Shown piece by piece: positions 51,511 through 59,609 of a stretch of DNA of 64,000 nt (within the stretch, counting starts at the first letter, position 1; each line of letters opens with the position of its first letter). Under the pieces are notes generated by a model that saw only the letters and a list, made by a program, of their open reading frames with translations, had not been told where the DNA came from and ran no database searches. The DNA is taken from positions 1 through 64,000 of the forward strand of contig JAFIGT010000032.1 of NCBI GenBank assembly GCA_017849585.1. The letters run 5' to 3'. This DNA is from Verrucomicrobium sp. Its GTDB lineage: Bacteria > Verrucomicrobiota > Verrucomicrobiia > Methylacidiphilales > UBA1321. The position numbers and the translations under genes are program-made.

Positions 51511-53490
51511 CTAAAACGACTTTCCGCCCTTGGTATCCAGACGGTGAGTGACGGGCTTTTCCTGCTCGGCGGTCATGGGCGGGAGCGCGGGCAGGGAATC
51601 GTTGCGGTACTGGGTCATTTCAAGGGTGCACCGTTCGCGCAGTTGCTCCCAGCGCGGCCACTCGGGAATCGATTCTCCCGCCGCGATCTGGCGGAGCAAA
51701 CTTTTCCACTCCACGACGAGGCGGTCGATGTCGCCACGGCTGACATGTTCGCTCTCGGCATTGGCCGGGACGTATTTTTTCGCGCGAAGCGTGCGGACAA
51801 TTTCCTCGCCACCGGTGCCGTAATTAACCGGGATGCCATCCATGAGAAATCCCTCATAGGAGAATTTCTTGTAAGCTTTCTGGCACGTCATGGCAAGACG
51901 ACCGCCCCAGCGCGCCTCCGTGCCGCAGAAGCGGTCACCGGCCACGAGATTGGCGAGATCGTCGATTAATTCTTCGATGGGGTAGTGTTCGTCTTCGAGG
52001 CCCGCGATCACGCCAAGTCCTTCCGGCCCGAGGAACTGGCTCATCACTTGACCGCGACGCGTGACGGCGAGTTCGCGATCGAGAATACCGACGCGGTTCC
52101 AGAGCCAGAGCAGCGTCGGCTGGGTGTCGAGCTGCAGACATTCCTCGCGATGCGGACAGGTCAGGCAAAACGGTGCGGGATTTTTCTCGCGACGCACGAG
52201 TCTCGCGCGGCCGGTATCCGTGCGCAATCCGCACGGGAGTTTTTCGCCAAACAATCGCGAGGACGCTTCAACGCCGAGTAGAATGGGTTCTTCCGTGAAG
52301 AGCCTTTTTTGAAAAGCGGCAGCGGCGTCGGCAATCGGTTTTCCCGCGACGAGTTCGCGTAGGAGCGGTCGCCACGGTAGCGGTGTGTTGCGCCGCAGGG
52401 CGCGGGTGCGGGCCTGACCGAGGCGCGGGGAATTGTCGGTGACGAGGACGTAGCCCTGATCGTCGAGTCCACGACGACCGGCGCGGCCAAACATTTGCAG
52501 GAGTTCGGAGGGGGTGACTTCGCGCGGCGCGCCGCCAACGTTGTATTGCGTGCCGGTGACGAGCACGGAGCGGAGGGAGAAGTTGATGCCTGCGCTGAGT
52601 CCGAGCGTGGCGACGACGATGCGGAGTTGGCCGGATTTCGCGAGCGGTTCGACGAGTCCAGCGCGTTGCAGATAGGAAAGGCCGCTGTGATGAAATGCGA
52701 TGCGTTGGCGCAGCAGCTTGGCCAGTGCGGGACCGGCGGCTTGCTCTTGAAGTCCGCTGAGCGGCAGAGGATTGGGGCAGGGGATTTGAGCCGCGGCCTC
52801 GAGCGCGATTTTTTCTGCGGCCTTGCGGTGTGGAGCGAAAACAAGAACGGGGCCGAAGTCCTCGCGCAACGCGGCGGCGAGTCGGCGGGTCCAGTATCCC
52901 TGGATTTTATCCGGCACACGGCGCGACGCGGAATCGATCTCCATTTCCTCGAGTGGGACAGGGCGCTCTTTTTGTTCGATGAGCACCGCCTTGCGACCGA
53001 GGGTATCCAGCCAGCGCAAGGCGGAGCTGGGATTGGCCACGCTGCCGGAGAGGAGCAGTAATTGGGTCGTGAGCGGGAGTGTCATCACGACGCCTTCATA
53101 GTGATTGCCCCGCAGCGGGTCGCCGAGCCATTGATATTCATCGATGACGTAGAGCGAGACATTGCGCGGGGATTGCTGCGCTTCGAGCGTGGCGACGATG
53201 AGCGGCGCCCCGGCGTTCAGGACGAGATCGCCGGTGGTGATGCCGACGTTCCAGCCCTTGCGGGTCCACTCTGCGAATTTGTCATTCGCGAGCGCGCGGG
53301 TGGGAACGGTGAAGATGACCTGCCCCGTGCTGCTGCGGCGCTGGGTGAAGTATTGCTCGAAGATGAAGGTTTTACCGGCACCGGTGGGAGCCTGCACAAT
53401 GACGTCCTGACCCGCGACGAGGGCACGAATCGCCTCGGCCTGCCAGGTGTCGGGCAGGCGAAGTTGTTGAAACGCGTCGAGGGTCGGCAT
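51511..53490 (-). CDS. Ski2-like SF2 helicase with a DEYQ box and a four-Cys cluster
   Basis: 659 residues. Motifs: Walker A APTGAGKT (34-41), TVPTRALANDK (Ia, about 61-71), Walker B DEYQ (117-120) rather than DExH, LSGSVANP (III), VATLGLSAGIN (V), and MFGRAGRRGLDDQG (VI, about 333-346). The motif V and VI style is that of Ski2/Mtr4-type RNA/DNA helicases. After the helicase core, Cys 420, 442, 445 and 451 (spacing C-x21-C-x2-C-x5-C) could hold zinc or an Fe-S cluster. Two more Cys lie at 522 and 536. The role (RNA decay or DNA repair) is undetermined. The gene looks monocistronic. Confidence 0.85.
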   Translation of the reverse strand: MPTLDAFQQLRLPDTWQAEAIRALVAGQDVIVQAPTGAGKTFIFEQYFTQRRSSTGQVIFTVPTRALANDKFAEWTRKGWNVGITTGDLVLNAGAPLIVATLEAQQSPRNVSLYVIDEYQWLGDPLRGNHYEGVVMTLPLTTQLLLLSGSVANPSSALRWLDTLGRKAVLIEQKERPVPLEEMEIDSASRRVPDKIQGYWTRRLAAALREDFGPVLVFAPHRKAAEKIALEAAAQIPCPNPLPLSGLQEQAAGPALAKLLRQRIAFHHSGLSYLQRAGLVEPLAKSGQLRIVVATLGLSAGINFSLRSVLVTGTQYNVGGAPREVTPSELLQMFGRAGRRGLDDQGYVLVTDNSPRLGQARTRALRRNTPLPWRPLLRELVAGKPIADAAAAFQKRLFTEEPILLGVEASSRLFGEKLPCGLRTDTGRARLVRREKNPAPFCLTCPHREECLQLDTQPTLLWLWNRVGILDRELAVTRRGQVMSQFLGPEGLGVIAGLEDEHYPIEELIDDLANLVAGDRFCGTEARWGGRLAMTCQKAYKKFSYEGFLMDGIPVNYGTGGEEIVRTLRAKKYVPANAESEHVSRGDIDRLVVEWKSLLRQIAAGESIPEWPRWEQLRERCTLEMTQYRNDSLPALPPMTAEQEKPVTHRLDTKGGKSF

Positions 53491-53583
53491 CGTACCAAGA
53501 TAGCGTCAGGCGGGAGAGATTGCCAATTTCCAATTGGGAAGGGCGGAGCAGGAGTCGATTATCGGCTCCAAGATTGAGTGCCG

Positions 53584-54351
53584 CTACGCTGTCTTGGAAA
53601 TGCCCTTGAGTTGCTTGAGGCTGTCGCGGAGTTGGGCGGCGGTCTCGTAATCCTCGCGTTCCACGGCGGCAGCGAGAGCCTTCTCGAGACGAATTTGCTC
53701 GTTTTCCGGCGAGGCCTTTTGCAGGTCCTTCTCCCAGTTTTCGAGAAAATGGATTTCCTGGCTTTGCTCGATCAGATCTGTGCGATCCATTCGCTCGTAG
53801 AAGGCGCGAATCTCGCGAATGCCCGCCGTGACGTGCGCCAATGCCTGCGCGGTGGCCTGTTGCTCGAGGGCATGCTGGGCGCGGGCGCGGGTGAGCATCA
53901 TGAGTCCGTACGGGCGGAATTGCTGGAAGAGCCAAGCGAGCGGCTTTGTCTCGGCGTATTGTTCGACGAAGTCGAAGAGATCGAGATTACGGCGCGTGTC
54001 GCGGATCACGCGGACCCAGTCGCCGAGTTGGAAGAGCGCGAGGTAACGGTGGTAATATTGAACCGCTTCCTGTTGCAGTTTGGCGCAATCTTCCGCGTCG
54101 AGCGTGAAGCGGGGTTCGTCCGATTCCTTTTCCATGAAGTCGCGGGCGAGCGACTGGTACATGTGAAAAAGCGATTCGTGTCCCATCGGGCGCGTGCCGT
54201 CGGGGCGACCATCGAGTTCCATCTGGAGCAGACCCATGTCGAGGCGCAACTGGATCTTGGGATAGCCATCGTCGCCCGTGATCTGGCGAACGGTGACTTG
54301 TCCGGGTACGAATTCCCATCCTTCGAAAATGGGACCGAGATCTTGACTCAT
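53584..54351 (-). CDS. UVR-motif-containing protein, unknown
   Basis: 255 residues. The C-terminal about 40 residues (LEKALAAAVEREDYETAAQLRDSLKQLK) are a UVR/McsA-type motif, a short coiled-coil hairpin used for protein contacts in UvrB/UvrC and McsA. The N-terminal 200 residues show no recognised domain: an initial beta-rich part with PIFEGWEFVPGQVTVRQ, then mostly helix. It has no zinc-binding Cys clusters of McsA. It lies 93 bp from the helicase gene on the same strand. A link to proteolysis or repair is possible but not shown. Confidence 0.75.
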   Translation of the reverse strand: MSQDLGPIFEGWEFVPGQVTVRQITGDDGYPKIQLRLDMGLLQMELDGRPDGTRPMGHESLFHMYQSLARDFMEKESDEPRFTLDAEDCAKLQQEAVQYYHRYLALFQLGDWVRVIRDTRRNLDLFDFVEQYAETKPLAWLFQQFRPYGLMMLTRARAQHALEQQATAQALAHVTAGIREIRAFYERMDRTDLIEQSQEIHFLENWEKDLQKASPENEQIRLEKALAAAVEREDYETAAQLRDSLKQLKGISKTA

Positions 54352-54490
54352 AGGATGATCTTATCTCAACGCGTGGCTTTGAAAAGTCAATGGATGAGTG
54401 GAACTCATCTTCTTATGGGTTCCCTGAGGCAATCTTATGACGTGATTGCATGGATTGACAGTCTAGAATCGTGCTCTTTAATCGAACCTC

Positions 54491-56530
54491 ATGAAGCTTC
54501 GTTCTTTTGCATGGCTCTTGGTCCTGGGTTTGGTAGTTCCGCTGCAGGCGGAAATCAAACCGGCGTCGATGTTTAGCGATCATATGGTGCTGCAGCGCAA
54601 CCTGCCCATCCCGATCTGGGGCACGGCGGCTCCGGGCGAAACCGTGACGGTCACCTTGGGCGCGGACAAGCAGGCCTTGAAGGCGGGGCCCGATGGCAAA
54701 TGGATGGTGCGCTTGGCGCCGCAACCGGCCACGATCAATTTGACGCTCACGATTGAAGGTTCCGCCACCGCCACACCGGTCGTTTTCAAGGATGTGCTGA
54801 TCGGCGAGGTCTGGGTGTGCTCAGGCCAGTCGAATATGGAATTTCCCGTGGCGCGGGCGCTGAACGGACTCAAGGAAGCGAGCGAGGCCAATTATCCTCA
54901 ACTGCGCCTGTTTCAAGTGGATCATGTGACGCCGAGTGCGCCGCAAACTTCCGTGGCGGGTCAATGGCGGGTTTGTAATCCGGCCACCATCAAGACCTTT
55001 TCGGCCGTCGGATATTTCTTTGGCCGCGAATTGCAGTCGTATTTAAACGTGCCGGTGGGGTTGATTCATACCTCGTGGGGTGGCACGCCTGCGGAAGCCT
55101 GGACGCGCCTGGGTGTGCTGCAGGCCGATCCGGACTACGCGGAAATCGTGAAGCGCCGCGCGCAGGTTTTCTCGCCGGAGTACGCCGCCAAGCAGGAGGA
55201 GTTCAAAAAGATCTCGGAGAATTGGACCAAGCAGATTGATCAGTTGCTGACCGCTCCGGGCAAGCCGGGTGTGGATTGGTTCAAATCGGACGCAGTACTG
55301 AAGGATTGGCAGCCGATCGAGGCTTCGGGGACGTGGGAGGTCAAGGCGAACCTGAAAATGGACGGCGTGGTCTGGTATCGCAAGGTGGTCGAAGTTCCCG
55401 CGGAGATGGCGAGTCAGGAGACAACCTTGTCCCTCGGTGCGGTGGACGATCTCGATTTCACGTGGGTGAACGGGACTCTCGTCGGTCACACGGGCAAGGA
55501 TACACCGTCCTTTTGGATGGTCTCGCGCTTCTACAAAGTGCCGGCCGGAACACTGAAGCCGGGGCCGAACGTCATCATGGTGCGCGTGATCGATCACGGC
55601 GGTGGTGGGGGCTTGGTGGGGTTGCCTGGCGAAATGACTTTGTCGACAGCATCCGGAGCTTCGATTTCTCTGGCGGGTACGTGGCAGTATTGGATCGAGA
55701 AAAATCTCGGTCTGCGGCCGGAGATGTTGGGCAAGTTGCAAAACACAGCGAGCGTGCTGTACGATGGCATGATCGCACCGATTATTCCTTACGGCATTCG
55801 CGGAGCGATCTGGTATCAGGGCGAGTCCAATGCGAGCCGCGCGTGGCAGTATCGCAAACTTTTCCCCGACATGATCCGCAATTGGCGGCAGGATTGGGGG
55901 CAGGGCGATTTCCCTTTCTACTTCGTTCAATTGGCGAATTTCAGGAAGCGTCTGGCCGAACCCGCCGAGAGCGACTGGCCGGAATTGCGGGAAGCGCAGT
56001 TGAAGACTCTCTCGCTACCGAACACCGGTATGGCCGTCACGATCGATATTGGCGACGGGGATGACATCCACCCGATCAATAAGCAGGACGTGGGCAAGCG
56101 GTTGGCGCTTTGGGCGCTGGCGCAGGACTATGGCGTCAAAGTGCCGGACGGTTTCCTCGGCACGCTGCCGGTGCTGAAGTCGCACTTCCAGAAGCCGATC
56201 GTGCATTCCGGTCCGCTCTACAAGTCCATGAAAGTGGAGGGGGCGACGGTGCGCCTTGCCTTCACTCACGTGGGCGGTGGATTGAAGATCAAGGGCAATG
56301 GCCCGCTCAAGGGTTTCGCCGTGGCGGGTGCCGACAAGAAGTTTGTCTGGGCCGAGGCGCGTCTTTCTGACAATACGGTGGTCGTGCGCAATGTGAATGT
56401 CCCGAATCCGGTGGCGGTTCGCTACAACTGGGCGGATAATCCAGAGGGGAATCTTTATAATGCGGAAGGATTACCCGCGAGCCCGTTCCGCACGGATGAC
56501 TGGCCTGGTATCACCGATAGCAAACGCTAG
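54491..56530 (+). CDS. Exported sialate O-acetylesterase
   Basis: 679 residues with a signal peptide (about 1-20, cleavage after PLQA). The SGNH-hydrolase catalytic motif VCSGQSNMEF (Ser near 117) is clear. GIRGAIWYQGESNASRAWQY (about 437-456) and DDIHPINKQDVG (Asp/His near 530) complete the catalytic centre. The insertion with WYRKVVEVPAEM and AGTWQYWIE is the family's jelly-roll-like domain. It removes acetyl groups from sialic acid or, more likely in this setting, from plant or algal polysaccharides, in the periplasm or outside. Its own terminator follows. Confidence 0.9.
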   Translation: MKLRSFAWLLVLGLVVPLQAEIKPASMFSDHMVLQRNLPIPIWGTAAPGETVTVTLGADKQALKAGPDGKWMVRLAPQPATINLTLTIEGSATATPVVFKDVLIGEVWVCSGQSNMEFPVARALNGLKEASEANYPQLRLFQVDHVTPSAPQTSVAGQWRVCNPATIKTFSAVGYFFGRELQSYLNVPVGLIHTSWGGTPAEAWTRLGVLQADPDYAEIVKRRAQVFSPEYAAKQEEFKKISENWTKQIDQLLTAPGKPGVDWFKSDAVLKDWQPIEASGTWEVKANLKMDGVVWYRKVVEVPAEMASQETTLSLGAVDDLDFTWVNGTLVGHTGKDTPSFWMVSRFYKVPAGTLKPGPNVIMVRVIDHGGGGGLVGLPGEMTLSTASGASISLAGTWQYWIEKNLGLRPEMLGKLQNTASVLYDGMIAPIIPYGIRGAIWYQGESNASRAWQYRKLFPDMIRNWRQDWGQGDFPFYFVQLANFRKRLAEPAESDWPELREAQLKTLSLPNTGMAVTIDIGDGDDIHPINKQDVGKRLALWALAQDYGVKVPDGFLGTLPVLKSHFQKPIVHSGPLYKSMKVEGATVRLAFTHVGGGLKIKGNGPLKGFAVAGADKKFVWAEARLSDNTVVVRNVNVPNPVAVRYNWADNPEGNLYNAEGLPASPFRTDDWPGITDSKR

Positions 56531-56550
56531 AAATCGGACTGCACAATTTG

Positions 56551-56580
56551 CGGCAGCGGGTGGTCCGCTGCCGTTTTTTT
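56551..56580 (+). terminator. Intrinsic terminator after the acetylesterase
   Basis: CGGCAGCGG (56551-56559) pairs with CCGCTGCCG (56565-56573) around GTGGT, followed by seven Ts. It separates the acetylesterase from the GH1 gene 37 bases later. Confidence 0.94.
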
Positions 56581-56616
56581 GTCTGGTACGGCGTTGAGAA
56601 TTCGACAAATTGAATC

Positions 56617-57969
56617 ATGATGAAAACCGAGTTTCGTTTCCCGAAGAAATTCGTCTGGGGCGTCGCTGCGGCGGCCACCCAGATCGAAGGCGCTGCATTT
56701 GAAGATGGAAAGGGGGAATCGATCTGGGATCGTTTTCCCAGCACCGGAAAGGTGATCAATAACGATACGCCTGCCGTGGCGTGCGATCACTATCATCTCT
56801 ACAAAAAAGATTTCGCCCTCATGCGCAAGCTGGGCGTGAAGAATTACCGTCTCTCGGTGGCGTGGCCGCGCATTTATCCGAACGGCGACGGCGCAGTGAA
56901 CCCGAAGGGCCTCGCTTTCTATGACCGCCTCATCGACGCAATGCTCAAGGAGGGAATCACGCCGTGGGTGACGTTGTTCCATTGGGACTTGCCACAGGCA
57001 CTGGAAGATCGCGGCGGCTGGCGCAGTCGGATCGTACCGGAAGCTTTCGCCACATACGCCGATACGGTGGTGGCGACACTCGGCGACCGGGTGAAGAATT
57101 GGATCACGCTCAATGAAATCGTTTGCTTTACGACGTTGGCCTACGGCTACGGGGACAAGGCGCCTGGAACCAAGGTCAGTCTAACGACGCTGCGCCAGAT
57201 TCATCATCACGCGCTGCTTTGCCATGGCGAAGCGGTGCGCGCGGTACGCGAGCACGGTGGTCGTGGCGCGCGGGTGGGCCTGACGGATAATAGCATGCCG
57301 TCGGTGCCGGTTACCGAAACTCCCGCCGATATCGCGGCGGCGAAGGCGTGGTTCATCGAAAAGAACGAATACCTGCTGCACCCGATTTATCGCGGGGAAT
57401 ATTCCGCTGCCTATTTAAAACGTTGCGGCGCGGATCGGCCAAAGGTGGAGAAGGGCGATCTGGAGTTGATCAGCCAGCCCACGGATTTCCTGGGTATGAA
57501 TCTCTACACCGGAACGTTTGTCCGCGCGCCGAAAAAGGCGAAGGATCGGTATGAGGCATTGGATTTTCCGCCGGATTATCCACAGACCTCGTGCCCATGG
57601 CTGAAGATCATGCCGCAATCTCTCTATTGGGCGACTCGGTTTGCGCAGGAATGCTACGGTGTGAAGAAAATCTATATCACGGAAAACGGCTGTGGTTACG
57701 ACAACGAGCCGGTCGTCAATGGCGAGGTGAATGATCTGCATCGCCGGGATTATCTCCGTAATTATTTCAAGGAGATGCATCGCGCCATTGGCGACGGCGT
57801 TCCGATCGCGGGCTATTTCCTGTGGTCGTTCATGGATAATTACGAATGGCAGGATGGTTACCTGCGCCGGTTCGGCATCGTGCACGTGGATTACAAAACG
57901 CAGAAGCGGACGCCAAAACTCAGCGCCCATTGGTACTCTACGGTCATGCGCGAGAACCGCATTGTGTAA
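56617..57969 (+). CDS. GH1 beta-glucosidase (or related beta-glycosidase)
   Basis: 450 residues, standard for GH1. The N-terminus FPKKFVWGVAAAATQIEGA, the acid/base motif WITLNEIVC (Glu near 167), the nucleophile motif IYITENGCGYDN (Glu near 356) and the C-terminal YFLWSFMDNYEWQDGY are all present. It cleaves terminal beta-linked glucose, galactose or related sugars from oligosaccharides. There is no signal peptide, so it probably acts in the cytoplasm. ATG at 56617 is followed by a second ATG at 56620; either could start it. It sits downstream of the acetylesterase terminator, so it likely has its own promoter. Confidence 0.95.
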   Translation: MMKTEFRFPKKFVWGVAAAATQIEGAAFEDGKGESIWDRFPSTGKVINNDTPAVACDHYHLYKKDFALMRKLGVKNYRLSVAWPRIYPNGDGAVNPKGLAFYDRLIDAMLKEGITPWVTLFHWDLPQALEDRGGWRSRIVPEAFATYADTVVATLGDRVKNWITLNEIVCFTTLAYGYGDKAPGTKVSLTTLRQIHHHALLCHGEAVRAVREHGGRGARVGLTDNSMPSVPVTETPADIAAAKAWFIEKNEYLLHPIYRGEYSAAYLKRCGADRPKVEKGDLELISQPTDFLGMNLYTGTFVRAPKKAKDRYEALDFPPDYPQTSCPWLKIMPQSLYWATRFAQECYGVKKIYITENGCGYDNEPVVNGEVNDLHRRDYLRNYFKEMHRAIGDGVPIAGYFLWSFMDNYEWQDGYLRRFGIVHVDYKTQKRTPKLSAHWYSTVMRENRIV

Positions 57970-57976
57970 TTAGGAA

Positions 57977-58035
57977 GGGGGCTCTGCCCCCGACCTCTTT
58001 CAGACTTGGGTACTCGCTCTTAAAGAATCGCGAGT
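57977..58035. other. Two hairpins in the convergent gap after GH1
   Basis: GGGGGC (57977-57982)/GCCCCC (57986-57991) with a TCT loop and ACTCGC (58012-58017)/GCGAGT (58030-58035) form two inverted repeats between converging genes. Neither has a proper U-tract. They may end transcription from both sides. Confidence 0.4.
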
Positions 58036-58051
58036 CGCGGTTTAGCGTCGC

Positions 58052-58714
58052 CTAAGGCTGCTTGCCGCTTTTGACGTTGGCGAGGGCAAGAGCTTGGGAG
58101 CCGGTGGCCTCGAGGACGAGATTGCCGGCCTTATCGAGAAAGAGGCACATGCCGTCGGAGGTGATGCGGGCGCGCAGCAGATCGCGCAAATCGGCGGCGC
58201 TCAAGGGAGCGGTGGAGGAACCGCGTTTCACGAGCAGTTGGCCCTTACTATCTTTGGTGAGTGAGGCATGCTGACCTTGGGATTCGAACGAGAGTGATTG
58301 ACCCGTACTGAGTTTACGCACCAGCGCGGGCAGGAGCACCATGCCGTAATGAAACATCGGCGGTTTGGGCCAGAGTGCTTTCCATTGTTGCTGCTGGGGA
58401 TCGAAGGAAACCCAAGCTTCCTGCAGCAAATCGGGGTCCACGGCCATACCAGTCAGGGACAGGGCCGTCATTGCCATGCCGTTGATCGCTTCCGGGGCTT
58501 GTTTTAGGGACGCGGGGAGTCGCACGATGAGGCGTCCCACGAAATTGGTGGGCATTAGTCGCGCTTCATTCGTGGTGGCAGAAAAAGAAGGGGTCAGCCG
58601 GGCGGGTTCGGGAGCGGCGGGTGAGGAGAGGGGGGCGACATCTGTCGATGCCGCAGGAGACAGGGCTGTTGCCAGTCCGATTATGCTCCATCCGAGTAAA
58701 AATGAAACCTTCAT
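58052..58714 (-). CDS. Exported protein of unknown function
   Basis: 220 residues. The N-terminal about 25 residues (SFLLGWSIIGLATALSPAAS) look like a signal peptide. An Ala/Pro/Ser-rich stretch follows to about residue 50, then a mixed alpha/beta region with FVGRLIVRLPASLKQ, LQEAWVSFDPQQQQWKALW and LVLEATGSQALALA. No domain family is recognised. It is convergent with the GH1 gene and far from other minus-strand genes, so it is probably monocistronic and periplasmic. Confidence 0.6.
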   Translation of the reverse strand: MKVSFLLGWSIIGLATALSPAASTDVAPLSSPAAPEPARLTPSFSATTNEARLMPTNFVGRLIVRLPASLKQAPEAINGMAMTALSLTGMAVDPDLLQEAWVSFDPQQQQWKALWPKPPMFHYGMVLLPALVRKLSTGQSLSFESQGQHASLTKDSKGQLLVKRGSSTAPLSAADLRDLLRARITSDGMCLFLDKAGNLVLEATGSQALALANVKSGKQP

Positions 58715-58884
58715 TGGAAGGGTTATAAGATGATCTTGTGCTAGTTTTTACGGTTTTCTATAGAGTGTCAATGCAATAGTCGCCTACTGCGTGACAAGGT
58801 GATCGACCTCAACGACATGAAAATTGAGGAGTTTGATCAAGAATTAGTCAAACTTTCACTGAAAAAACGTGAATGAAGTATGGC

Positions 58885-59460
58885 TTATCGTAAACCGTGG
58901 AGAAGTTGGGTGAGTCGTTCGATTGGTAAACCCACCACATTTGTGCGGGACCCGCGAATGGTTTTTACGATCTCCGCGCCTTTTTCCTGCAGTGCATAGG
59001 CCCCGGCTTTGTCGAGGACGTGGACCGCTTTCAGGTAGCGGGCGATGCGGACGGCACTCAAGGCGCAAAAGGTGACTTCTGTGCGCTCGACGAATCCGTA
59101 AGGGCGTGCCGATTTCGGCAGAAGAACGATAACGGCCGTGAGTACCTCATGGGTGCGGCCGCTCAGTTTCTTCAGGAAGGAGGCAGCCTGTCGCTGGTGT
59201 TTCGGTTTGCCGAGAATGTGAGTGCCCAAGGCGACCACGGTATCGGCGGCCAGGATGCGCTGGCCGGGATATTGCTGGGCGGCGGCGCGGGCTTTGCGCA
59301 GGGCGTTGCGCCAGGCGAACTCGGCGGGGGTCATGCCGTGGGGTTGGTCGGGAGAGATTTCGGGAGTGTTCAGGATGGCGACTTGATGGGGGATCCGGGC
59401 TTTTTCGAGAAGTTCGCGACGTCGGGGTGAGCCACTGGCGAGAATTAATTTGGTATTCAT
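58885..59460 (-). CDS. maf: Maf-family nucleoside triphosphate pyrophosphatase
   Basis: 191 residues from the ATG at 59460, supported by AAGGAA upstream; a longer frame to 59526 adds nothing family-like. Maf/YhdE-type enzymes hydrolyse dTTP, UTP or modified nucleotides and affect septum formation. The P-loop-like LILASGSPRRRELLEKA (about 4-20), ILAADTVVALG (about 73-83), GKPKHQRQAASFLKKLSGRTHEV and GAYALQEKGAEIVKTIRGSR are all typical. It is cytoplasmic. Upstream on the other strand is the glycosyltransferase gene. Confidence 0.92.
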   Translation of the reverse strand: MNTKLILASGSPRRRELLEKARIPHQVAILNTPEISPDQPHGMTPAEFAWRNALRKARAAAQQYPGQRILAADTVVALGTHILGKPKHQRQAASFLKKLSGRTHEVLTAVIVLLPKSARPYGFVERTEVTFCALSAVRIARYLKAVHVLDKAGAYALQEKGAEIVKTIRGSRTNVVGLPIERLTQLLHGLR

Positions 59461-59609
59461 GGGTTGGATTCCTTCTTTTAAGAGGAATGGCAGGACGGGC
59501 CGGAGCGACATCGGGTAACGTACCAAAGGAACGAGTCTGGGCCAAGCCTTGTTTAGCTAGGCTAAAGTCTTGCTATGTTAAGCATTCCTGTTTTATGCTA
59601 AAATAAGTT

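Noticed and set aside
58817-58876. Short 19-residue ORF (MKIEEFDQELVKLSLKKRE)
   Set aside because: It is too short, lacks a clear ribosome-binding site and matches no known family; it could be a gene remnant but cannot be supported.
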